A stretch of DNA of 18,682 nucleotides from NCBI GenBank assembly GCA_036003365.1, contig DASYSL010000188.1:1-18682 (forward strand). The letters run 5' to 3'. Source of the stretch: DASYSL01 sp036003365. Its GTDB lineage: Bacteria; Eisenbacteria; RBG-16-71-46; DASYSL01. Both the position numbers and the translations under genes were made by a program. A model generated the notes under the pieces. That model had not been told where the DNA came from and did no database searches. It was given only the letters and a program-made list of their open reading frames with translations. Of the stretch, positions 7,278 through 13,787 are shown one piece after another. The stretch's first letter is position 1. Each line of letters starts with the position of its first letter.

Positions 7278-7866
7278 GCATGTGCCTCGCCAGCTCGACC
7301 ATGGCCCGGCCCACCAGCATGCGCACGGCATCGGGGCTGCTGCGTCCGAGGGCTTCGGCGATCTGGGGATAGGTGTAATGGAATTCGATGCGAAGCATCA
7401 CCGCTTCACGCGTGCCTTCCTCGAGACGGGCGAGCGCGGTCTCGTAGCGCTCGAGCACGTCGCGGCTGACGGTGCGCTCGAGCGGCGACGGCAACGGATC
7501 TTCGAAGGAGTCGCTGAGGGTCTCGTGCGATCGGTTGCGCACGCGCCGGATCTCGTCGCGGACGAGATTGCGCAGGATCTGCCGCAGGTAGGCGAGGAAC
7601 GCGCCTTCGCGCTGCGGCTCGAAGCTGTCGAGATGGCCGAGGGCGCGTCCCAAGGCTGACTGCACGAGGTCGTCGGTCTCGGCCAGATCGCGGGCGCCGT
7701 CCGGGAGGCGGCGGTGGGCCCAGCGCGTGAGCACGGGCAGCATGCGCGCGAACAACCGCTCGCGCGCCGGCGTGTCGCCGCTTCGGACTCGCTCGAGCAG
7801 CACAGCCGTCGACTCGAGCGAAACGGATGCGGAAGGCTCGGTCGGGTCGGGCCGCGTCTCGGGCAT
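7267..7866 (-). CDS. ECF-like sigma-70 family RNA polymerase sigma factor
   Basis: 199 residues with sigma region 2 (about 20-110; DDLVQSALGRAL for core binding, then LVRDEIRRVRNRS) and region 4 (about 137-195; helix-turn-helix YTYPQIAEALGRSSPDAVR, 164-182). Regions 1 and 3 are missing, as in ECF-type factors. The ATG at 7866 has no Shine-Dalgarno, so a leaderless message is possible. The 3' end overlaps the kinase start by 11 nt, indicating translational coupling. No conventional anti-sigma gene is adjacent; the kinase occupies that position. ECF factors paired with Ser/Thr kinases are known in Planctomycetes, Acidobacteria and related phyla. Phosphorylation of this factor by the kinase is inferred. 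Confidence 0.92.
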   Translation of the reverse strand: MPETRPDPTEPSASVSLESTAVLLERVRSGDTPARERLFARMLPVLTRWAHRRLPDGARDLAETDDLVQSALGRALGHLDSFEPQREGAFLAYLRQILRNLVRDEIRRVRNRSHETLSDSFEDPLPSPLERTVSRDVLERYETALARLEEGTREAVMLRIEFHYTYPQIAEALGRSSPDAVRMLVGRAMVELARHMRER

Positions 7867-7911
7867 GGGAACGATGGTACCGAACCCAGCCGGTCCGACG
7901 CACCCGGGATC

Positions 7912-7946
7912 GAGCCGCTGCCGGTTCTCGGGTCCGGCAACGGCTC
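7912..7946. terminator. Hairpin between the M6 protease and the sigma factor
   Basis: GAGCCG (7912-7917) pairs with CGGCTC (7941-7946) and, inside a two-base mismatch, GCCGG (7920-7924) pairs with CCGGC (7934-7938) around a 9-nt loop. It lies 14 nt beyond the protease stop and 46 nt before the sigma-factor start. There is no T-tract on either side, so it is not a classical intrinsic terminator; it may attenuate read-through or stabilise the 3' end of the protease message. Confidence 0.4.
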
Positions 7947-7959
7947 TTGGCGAACCTCC

Positions 7960-9741
7960 TCACGGCCCGAGGGTGGTCGGACCGTTCCACGTACGATATT
8001 CGAGGGGCTTGGTCAGAGTCGGCCGCTCCCCCGACGTGCCCGACTTGCACACGATGCCCCAGTTGGTGGGTGCGGCGGCTTCGGCCCCGGCGACCGTGTT
8101 GTACGGCTGGTCGAACGTCCCCAGATAGAAGCCCCCGTAGGCGAAATCGACCCACAGCGAGGGCCGGAAGTCGATGGCCATGATGGCCTGGGAAATCGTC
8201 GTGACCGTGATCTGATTTCCGGTCGGGTTCGCGTACGTCACGTAGCGATCGGTGTTGGGATTCGTGCCCTCGTTGATGACGGACTTGTAACCGACGCGCC
8301 ACAGGTCGTTGGCGTCGCCTTGCGACACATTGTTCTCGAGGTCGTAGTTGCCGTCGGCCTGCAGCAGAGCGACGCCGTAGTGCTGGCCAGGCTGGCCCGG
8401 GACGCCTTGGTTCTGATTGAAGCCGGCGCCGGGATAGTGCGGAAGATTGTCGTCGATGTGCCAGATCGCGATCCCGCCCTGCAAGATCTCGCGATCGAAC
8501 CCCGTGGGCTGGCGGTTCTCGATCAACAGGTACTCGTTGGCCGTGTAGTTCAGGTTGATCCGGTACGCCGTAGGCGAGGTCTCGGCCTGGCCCACGTACT
8601 GCGGCCCTGGCGAGGTCAGCACGGTGGGAATCACATAGCCGAGCTGGCTCTTGCTCCACGCGCACAGCACGGGTGGGTATCGCTGGTCCCCGTTCCAACC
8701 CCAGGCGTTGGCCATGAGGCAATAATTGCCCGCCCCAAAGCCGTCGCCGTCGTAGTCGTACAGATCTGGCAAACCGAAGAAGTGGCCGGTCTCGTGCGCG
8801 ATCACGCCAATGCGACAGATGGCAGTTCCGTTGGTGCCCCAGAGAGCGGGTTCGGTGTGCACGCTCGAGACGCGAACGTTGACGCCGTTGGCGTTCTTGT
8901 CGGCGCTCACCCAGTCGGACGCCAGCGACCACTGGTGCGACCAGATCTGATTGCTCGTCTTGTTCGACGTGGCCTCGGCGCCGTATCCCGAGTGGATGAC
9001 GTCGATGGCGTCGACATAGCCGTCGTTGTTGGTGTCGAAATCGGCGAAGTTGACCGTGCCGTCGATGGCGTTCAAGGCATCGGTCACCATCTGGTCGCTC
9101 CTGCCACCCGGGTTCAGGCCGCTCTTGCCGTTGGCGTAGTAGGCCTCGGAGTTTGGCAAGACGACCCAGTCGTGCACGGTCGAGACCAGATCGAGGTCGT
9201 TGTACGAGTTCGCCTTCCACACGTCGCGCACGCTGCCGCTGGGGGCGACGGTGGGGTCACCGCCGATCGTGTTGAAAAGCGTCGTGTACTCGGAGGCGGG
9301 TCGCGTTTGCAAACCGCCGTGGTCGAAGAATTGCGCTAGGACCACGAGATTCTTCACCGTGCCATGGGGCGGCGTGATCGCGGCCGCGGGTTTCAGCTGT
9401 TCCGTTCGCACTTGCAGGAGGCGTTGCCGCGTGTCGGGGCCAGGCCGATGCTGCAGCGCGATCCCGAGCGTCGTGGAGGGCGACGTCTTGCCGACCAGGT
9501 AAGGCGTGGCGACCAGCTCACCCGTGGCGTCATGCGTCGCGTAACGATACTCGTCGCCGACCTGGACCACGGTATAGCCGTTCATGTCCTCGAGCCAGTG
9601 GTAGTACTCGTCCCCTCTGAGCCGGAGGAGGAACGTCGTGCCATCGGGCTGATGCGATGGGATCGGCAGCGGCGTCGCGGTGATCGCGTAGGCGCGAGCG
9701 GCCGCGAGCATGAGCGCCAGGGCGACAAGCCCGGCGCGCAT
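7960..9741 (-). CDS. Secreted M6-family (immune inhibitor A-like) zinc metalloprotease
   Basis: 593 residues from the ATG at 9741-9739, which shares one base with the upstream TGA (TGATG), implying translational coupling; the open frame extending to 9927 is shadow. A Sec signal peptide ends RAYA (cleavage near 19). The zinc site is HETGHFFGLPD: H316, E317, H320 and D326, the HExxHxxGxxD form of M6 peptidases, with a possible Met-turn at M343. DTNNDGYVD (236-244) is a calcium-loop-like motif. From about 525 the protein passes into a short extra module (GTFDQPYNTV to KPLEYRTWNGP) resembling the first turn of a right-handed beta-helix, and then stops. It probably degrades extracellular proteins; the target is unknown. 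It is third in its operon, after two surface-type proteins. Confidence 0.93.
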   Translation of the reverse strand: MRAGLVALALMLAAARAYAITATPLPIPSHQPDGTTFLLRLRGDEYYHWLEDMNGYTVVQVGDEYRYATHDATGELVATPYLVGKTSPSTTLGIALQHRPGPDTRQRLLQVRTEQLKPAAAITPPHGTVKNLVVLAQFFDHGGLQTRPASEYTTLFNTIGGDPTVAPSGSVRDVWKANSYNDLDLVSTVHDWVVLPNSEAYYANGKSGLNPGGRSDQMVTDALNAIDGTVNFADFDTNNDGYVDAIDVIHSGYGAEATSNKTSNQIWSHQWSLASDWVSADKNANGVNVRVSSVHTEPALWGTNGTAICRIGVIAHETGHFFGLPDLYDYDGDGFGAGNYCLMANAWGWNGDQRYPPVLCAWSKSQLGYVIPTVLTSPGPQYVGQAETSPTAYRINLNYTANEYLLIENRQPTGFDREILQGGIAIWHIDDNLPHYPGAGFNQNQGVPGQPGQHYGVALLQADGNYDLENNVSQGDANDLWRVGYKSVINEGTNPNTDRYVTYANPTGNQITVTTISQAIMAIDFRPSLWVDFAYGGFYLGTFDQPYNTVAGAEAAAPTNWGIVCKSGTSGERPTLTKPLEYRTWNGPTTLGP

Positions 9742-11330
9742 CACTGCAGGCTCACGAGCACGAGCACGAGCCCGCGCCCGGTCTCGAGCGACGTCATTGC
9801 CTTGCCGAGGACGGCGCCGGCGCGCCGCGACACGTCGTTTGCGCACATGGCGTAACCCGGCGTTGGCGAGCTGACGAGAAGATCGCCGGGGTGCACGGCG
9901 CCGAAGGACGCGTCGACCTTGCACCACACGCGCCCGGTGAGGGCGACCGCGTGCTCGCCGTGCGCGTGCTCGGCGTCGGACTGCATGACCATGCCCGGGG
10001 CAAGGCCGTTGGCGCCCGAGATCACGCCCGCCACGCGCGTATCGTAGGGCTCCTCGCTGATCGCGAGGTCACCAGGATGGGCGGCATCGATGACCACGAC
10101 CGAGCCCGGTTCGGGAGTCGCGCCCTCCCGGCGCGCCACGTCGAACGGTTCGGCCAGGTCGGAGCCGCCCATGATCTGCAACGTCTTGGTCTTGGTGAGG
10201 CCGTTGGCCTCGATGGCGACACCGCCCGAAAGGGCGTTGAACTTGCCCGCGGGGAGCGAGGTATTCGGACTGTAGCCGAAGACTCCCTCGTTCGGAGTTC
10301 CGAGGACGCCGTAGCATCCGGAGCTCACGTTATTGCCGTCGACGCCCCAACCCGTCGTGGTCCAGGCGGTCACGGCGCGGGCATCGGTCGAGCTGGCGTA
10401 AATGCCGTTGCTGGTGGCGCCAAACGCACCCGACCCGGTGTAGCCATGGACGAACATGGCCGCACCGACGCCCTCTCCGGGATGAGGGTTCAGGATGTCC
10501 TGCGCTCCATAGCTGATGACGCGCAACCCGGAACCGACGTTGTTCAGGACATCGACTGGATAGCCGGGAGAGATTTGTCCCACTCCGAGGCGGCCGTAGA
10601 GGTAGTGGTTGATGCTCGTGTCGTCGTAGATCCCCCAGCCATTGGTGCCGTAGTTGCGCACCGCGAGGGCTGCCCAAGGCCCGTTGTTGCTGGTCACGTA
10701 CAGCGTGTTGTTGTTGGTTGACCCGCTGTTGATCCAGGCCGTCGCCGTCGGATTCGTGACCGTCCCTACGCCGATCTTGTTCGCGTAGTCGATTCCATAG
10801 GAATCGTTCACCCACTGACTGGAGCCCGTCGGCCCGTTGATGGCGCGGGTCGCGTAGGGCACGGGTCGCAGCGCCTGGCGCGGAGTGAGTGCCGTGTAGG
10901 CGCCTCCCCCGGCGGGCCGCACCTGAATGTCGAGCCAGCGCGCATTGCCATCGAACGCGGCCGCGCCGAAGTCCAGCGCCACCGTGAAGAAACCGTTGTT
11001 CACGGCGACGCCGAGCGCGCTCTGGCTCGTACCGATCAACGTCGAGCCGGTCGAGTCGGCATAGAGGGCGAAGATGAAGTCGTGAGAACCCTGCGCCAGG
11101 TTGCCGCCGTTGCGCAGCAGCCCCTGATAGGTGAACGCCGAACCCGCCGCGGCGTCGGTCACCGGAGAGCCCGACTCAGGCTGCGGAGTCGGCGCAGCGT
11201 GTGACACCATGGCAGTGCCGGCGGCCGCTGGAGCGCGCGGCGGAACGGAAGGAGTCGGAGCTTGCGCGAACGCCGCCTGCGTCAGGAAGGCAATCGCGCC
11301 CAGCGAGCTGAAGATCGAGCGGAAGGACAT
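9741..11330 (-). CDS. Secreted surface protein with fibre-like repeats and a G2-like C-terminal region
   Basis: 529 residues with a Sec signal peptide (cleavage after FAQA, near 24) and a Pro/Ala-rich linker (25-63). A beta-rich domain at about 66-162 (FTYQGLLRNGG, FFTVALDFG, RPVPYATRA) is common at the start of bacterial cell-surface proteins. A Gly/Asn/Ser-rich section (about 165-375; LGVGQISP, GVDGNN, GVLGTPNEGVFGYS) looks like phage tail-fibre or beta-helix sequence. The C-terminus (about 390-529; DLAEPF, GSVVVID, YDTRVAGVISGANG, GDLLVSSPTPGYA) resembles the peptidase G2/IMC-type autoproteolytic domain of tail spikes; catalytic residues cannot be assigned by eye. AAGG sits about 9 nt before the ATG. 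It lies 32 nt behind the sorting-domain gene and is coupled to the protease. Function is unknown; an adhesin or surface fibre is a guess. Confidence 0.85.
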   Translation of the reverse strand: MSFRSIFSSLGAIAFLTQAAFAQAPTPSVPPRAPAAAGTAMVSHAAPTPQPESGSPVTDAAAGSAFTYQGLLRNGGNLAQGSHDFIFALYADSTGSTLIGTSQSALGVAVNNGFFTVALDFGAAAFDGNARWLDIQVRPAGGGAYTALTPRQALRPVPYATRAINGPTGSSQWVNDSYGIDYANKIGVGTVTNPTATAWINSGSTNNNTLYVTSNNGPWAALAVRNYGTNGWGIYDDTSINHYLYGRLGVGQISPGYPVDVLNNVGSGLRVISYGAQDILNPHPGEGVGAAMFVHGYTGSGAFGATSNGIYASSTDARAVTAWTTTGWGVDGNNVSSGCYGVLGTPNEGVFGYSPNTSLPAGKFNALSGGVAIEANGLTKTKTLQIMGGSDLAEPFDVARREGATPEPGSVVVIDAAHPGDLAISEEPYDTRVAGVISGANGLAPGMVMQSDAEHAHGEHAVALTGRVWCKVDASFGAVHPGDLLVSSPTPGYAMCANDVSRRAGAVLGKAMTSLETGRGLVLVLVSLQ

Positions 11331-11362
11331 GGCCGTGCCTTTCGTGTTCGCCGAAGCGGCGC

Positions 11363-11932
11363 TCAGTGGAGAAGGACGACGCGCGAGATCGCGTGGTACG
11401 CGCCGGCGTCGAAGCGGACGAAGTAGATCCCGTTGGCGAGAGCCAGGCCCTCATCGTCGGCGCCGGTCCAGTCGACCGTGTGACGGCCCGGCGCAACCGT
11501 GGTCGCGACCAGCTCACGCACGCGCCGGCCGCGGGCGTCATAGACGCCCAGACGCACGTCCGCGGCCTGCGGGAGCGCGAAGGCGATGGACGTGCGGCGC
11601 ACGCAGGGATTGGGCCGCGCCCCGTCGAGGGCGAACTGGGCAGGCAGGCTCGGCGGTTCCGCCGGCACGCCGACGACGGAGATCGCCCCACCCCAGCCGC
11701 CGTCGAGGATGAAGCTGCCGCCAGTGGCATGCGCGGACTGGGCCGGCGACGCCGTGCCGTCGAGCGTGAACAACCCCCCCGCCGCTCGACCGCCGCCTGC
11801 GCTTGTCGATCCAGTAGACAGGCTGAATTGCGCGCACGCCGGAGGGGCCGAGCCGAGCGCAAGCGCGAGGGCGAACGTGATCGTGAGCCGGCTCGGGTGC
11901 GGCCGGGAACGGTACGGCGGAGATCGTTTCAT
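11363..11932 (-). CDS. Small secreted protein with FlgD/T9SS-like C-terminal sorting domain
   Basis: 189 residues from the ATG at 11932, chosen because AGGAG lies 6 nt upstream and a signal peptide (LTITFALALALGSAPPACA, cleaved near 34) follows at once; the frame extends to 12082 without support. Residues 36-84 carry two Gly-rich repeats ending in L-D-G (GGLFTLDGT, GGSFILDGGW), a pattern often seen before sorting domains in secreted proteins. Residues about 100-189 form a FlgD Ig-like/T9SS type A-like domain: PNPC, SIAFALP, VRLGVYDARGRRVREL, GRHTVDWTGADDEG, GIYFVRF, SRVVLLH. Such domains direct outer-membrane transport and surface attachment in Bacteroidetes and FCB relatives. Here almost nothing precedes the domain, so it may be a surface anchor or partner. 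It is the first gene of the operon. Confidence 0.88.
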   Translation of the reverse strand: MKRSPPYRSRPHPSRLTITFALALALGSAPPACAQFSLSTGSTSAGGGRAAGGLFTLDGTASPAQSAHATGGSFILDGGWGGAISVVGVPAEPPSLPAQFALDGARPNPCVRRTSIAFALPQAADVRLGVYDARGRRVRELVATTVAPGRHTVDWTGADDEGLALANGIYFVRFDAGAYHAISRVVLLH

Positions 11933-12030
11933 GGGTCGCTCCTGGGTCGTGATCCGGCATCGTTTGGCCGGACTACTGACACCAACGGAGCGTGGGGCTG
12001 AAAGCGAACGGCGATCCTGCGCGGACGGTA

Positions 12031-12141
12031 GGGAGCGATTTACTCGCCCCGAGGGGCAGCTTGGGAGCTGTGGGCGGGTCACTCGCCCCGGGGGAAGCTT
12101 TTGAGCTGGGGCGGGTCACTCCCCCCGGGGGCAGTTTGTGA
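12031..12141. repeat. Three imperfect 37-39-bp tandem repeats
   Basis: Units at 12031-12071, 12072-12108 and 12109-12141 share the core GGGCGGGTCACTCGCCCC followed by GGGG and CAGCTT or a variant; the shared ACTC(G/C)CCCC element recurs at 12042, 12081 and 12118. Each unit can fold: GCCCC-GA-GGGGC (12046-12057) and CAGCT-TGGG-AGCTG (12057-12070) in the first, AGCT-TTTG-AGCT (12096-12107) in the second. Repeated operator sites or an mRNA leader structure are both possible. Confidence 0.75.
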
Positions 12142-12155
12142 ATCGTTTCACAAAC
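12134..12155. promoter_or_regulatory. CRP/FNR-family-type operator palindrome
   Basis: GTTTGTGAA (12134-12142) and TTCACAAAC (12147-12155) form a perfect 9-bp inverted repeat around TCGT. It contains TGTGA-N6-TCACA, the exact consensus half-sites and spacing of CRP-type regulators (Crp, Vfr, GlxR). It ends about 200 bp upstream of the sorting-domain gene and starts 52 bp past the reductase stop. The alternative is a transcription terminator stem, but neither strand has a T-tract after it. Confidence 0.55.
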
Positions 12156-12195
12156 GCGCCCTGGGGGGCGTTGAGTCTGAAGTTCTCAAGGGAGG

Positions 12196-12211
12196 GCTGA
12201 AACGCTTCAGC
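12196..12211. terminator. Short hairpin over the aldo/keto reductase stop codon
   Basis: GCTGAA (12196-12201) and TTCAGC (12206-12211) form a 6-bp stem with a 4-nt loop that includes the reductase TGA. It has no T-tract and is short, so a role in 3' end protection or weak termination is possible but unproven. Confidence 0.25.
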
Positions 12212-13202
12212 GATCGACCTGGGCCATCTGCCTTGGGTTATAGCGCGGGCCCGCGACCTTGTCGGGACTGAGGGTGGCGTCGAGCGTGGTCATGTCGTCG
12301 TCGCCCAGCACGACGTTCACCGCCGCCATGTTCTCTTCGAGATGGCGGCGCGTCTTGGTGCCGGGGATCGGCACGACATCGTGTCCCTTATGGAGCAGCC
12401 AGGCGAGAGCGACCTGGCCGGGCGTGGCGCCCTTGCGCGCGGCGAGATCGCGCACTGTCTGTGCGGCGCGCACGTTGGCGTCGAAGTTCTCACCCTGGTA
12501 GCGCGGATCGCCGCGGCGGTAATCGCCTTCGGGATATTCCTCGGCTCGACGCACCGAGCCGGTGAGAAAGCCACGGCCCAAGGGCGCGAAGGGCACGAGT
12601 CCGATGCCCAGCTCGCGCAGCACGGGAATGATGCTCGGCTCGAGGTTGCGCTCCCACAGCGAGTACTCGCTCTGCAGCGCGGCGATGGGATGCACGGCGT
12701 GAGCGCGGCGGATGGTCTGCTCCCCCGCTTCCGAAAGACCGAGGTGCCGCACCTTGCCCTCCTGCACCAGCGCCGCCATGGCCCCCACCACGTCCTCGAT
12801 GGCAATCGCCTTGTCGACCCGGTGCTGATAGAGCAGATCGATGTGGTCGGTGCGGAGCCGGCGCAGCGAGCCTTCCACGGCCTCGCGGATGTGCTCGGGC
12901 CGGCTGTTCAGGCCGTTGATCGCGCCCTGGTCGTCGAACGTGAAGCCGAACTTGGTCGCGATCACGACGCGGTCGCGCTTGCCCTCGAGCGCGCGCGCGA
13001 GAAGGTCCTCATTGCGATACGGCCCGTAGGCCTCAGCCGTGTCGAAGAAGGTGACGCCCAGCTCGAGTGCGCGATGGATGGTGGCGATGGATTCGGTTTC
13101 GTCGCGCTCCTCGGGCGCCCCGTAGGCAAAGCTCATCCCCATGCAGCCGAGGCCGATGGCCGAGACTTCGGGCCCGCTCTTACCCAGTCTTCGCATCTGC
13201 AT
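12207..13202 (-). CDS. Aldo/keto reductase
   Basis: 331 residues, a cytosolic NADPH-dependent (alpha/beta)8-barrel oxidoreductase that reduces aldehydes or ketones. The catalytic tetrad is D54 and Y59 (FFDTAEAYG), K84 (ATKFG) and H127 (YQHRVD). The N-terminal MRRLGKSGPEVSAIGLGCMGMS and late GTKTRRHLEENMAA (cofactor phosphate and adenine binding) are typical of the YakC/AKR13-like group that includes many YajO/IolS-type proteins. The ATG at 13202 has AAGGA 8 nt upstream, and the gene overlaps the preceding membrane-protein gene by 23 nt, so the two are translationally linked. It is the last gene of a four-gene operon. The physiological substrate is unknown. Confidence 0.94.
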   Translation of the reverse strand: MQMRRLGKSGPEVSAIGLGCMGMSFAYGAPEERDETESIATIHRALELGVTFFDTAEAYGPYRNEDLLARALEGKRDRVVIATKFGFTFDDQGAINGLNSRPEHIREAVEGSLRRLRTDHIDLLYQHRVDKAIAIEDVVGAMAALVQEGKVRHLGLSEAGEQTIRRAHAVHPIAALQSEYSLWERNLEPSIIPVLRELGIGLVPFAPLGRGFLTGSVRRAEEYPEGDYRRGDPRYQGENFDANVRAAQTVRDLAARKGATPGQVALAWLLHKGHDVVPIPGTKTRRHLEENMAAVNVVLGDDDMTTLDATLSPDKVAGPRYNPRQMAQVDR

Positions 13203-13764
13203 GTGCGGCTTCCTTGGTGGCGTTGGAGGTTTCTTGAGGTGCGCTCCCGGGGCGGTCGACGACGACGTAGATCACCGTGTCCCAAGCGTTGTGAATGCCG
13301 ATGAGGAGAAGGCCCAATGCCACGGCCGCGATCACGAAGAACGGCACCTGGCTCGTATCGTCGAGGGCCAGGGCCGCGAACGTGAGCGCGAGGTAGGCGG
13401 CGCAGGGCAGGATCACGTGCCACACCCAGTCTTCCCAGACCGGCTTGTAGGCTTTCTGGTGCGTGGCGCGATAGCTGGTCACGATCCCATACACGATACC
13501 GGCAAGACCCGCGACGGAGAGCGCCACGTGCGCCGAGCCGACCGAGGGCCACGGCGCGCTCATGAGACACGAGATGACGAGGGCGCCGCCGAGATGAAAC
13601 ACGGTGGGCGTGCCGAAGGCGCTGATCGCTCCCCGCGCCAGGAGCGGTTGGACCTCGGAGATCAGCGTGATCACGACGAACTGCAGGCCGATGAGGGCCG
13701 CACCCGACGACCCCACGATGACGTAGAAGCTTTCCCAGGCGTTCATCGATTCCGGCGCGGCCAT
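13180..13764 (-). CDS. Small multi-pass membrane protein of unknown function
   Basis: 194 residues with about five hydrophobic segments (near 12-34, 50-68, 76-95, 110-130 and 138-160) and a hydrophilic C-terminal tail. The N-terminal WESFYVIVGSSGAALIGLQF is a pattern I have seen in uncharacterised bacterial membrane proteins, but I cannot name a function. The start is the ATG at 13764 because GGAGG lies 6 nt upstream; the GTG two codons earlier is inside that region. It begins 23 nt after the NADP-reductase-like gene and overlaps the aldo/keto reductase start. Its position inside a redox operon suggests, without proof, a role connected with membrane redox or stress. Confidence 0.85.
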   Translation of the reverse strand: MAAPESMNAWESFYVIVGSSGAALIGLQFVVITLISEVQPLLARGAISAFGTPTVFHLGGALVISCLMSAPWPSVGSAHVALSVAGLAGIVYGIVTSYRATHQKAYKPVWEDWVWHVILPCAAYLALTFAALALDDTSQVPFFVIAAVALGLLLIGIHNAWDTVIYVVVDRPGSAPQETSNATKEAAHADAKTG

Positions 13765-13787
13765 GTGCACCCTCCGTGAGCGTCAGC

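Larger units (their letters stand above)
11933..12206. other. Regulatory spacer upstream of the surface-protein operon
   Basis: A 274-bp region between the aldo/keto reductase stop and the sorting-domain gene. It holds three imperfect tandem repeats, a CRP-type palindrome and a small hairpin over the reductase stop, annotated separately. No clear -35/-10 pair was found for the downstream operon, and no ORF with coding character. Confidence 0.6.

Noticed and set aside
7960..8000. GGAAC on the minus strand near 7982-7990 as a possible ECF -35 box for sigma autoregulation
   Set aside because: It lies in the protease coding end, no matching -10 is seen at the right distance, and a five-base match is expected by chance.
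7406..9220. A 604-codon minus-strand frame across the protease and sigma genes
   Set aside because: Very Arg-rich and low in domain content; it overlaps two genes with clear zinc-site and sigma-region motifs in other frames.
7714..9339. A 541-codon plus-strand frame opposite the protease
   Set aside because: Antisense shadow; the minus-strand HExxHxxGxxD protein explains this DNA.
12127..12166. Intrinsic terminator for the reductase operon built on the CRP-like palindrome plus GGGC/GCCC
   Set aside because: Stable stem but no T-tract on either strand, and the half-sites match CRP too exactly; kept as an alternative only.
11930..12210. Possible CRISPR array from the repeats upstream of the surface operon
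   Set aside because: The three units are contiguous and imperfect, with no unique spacers between them.
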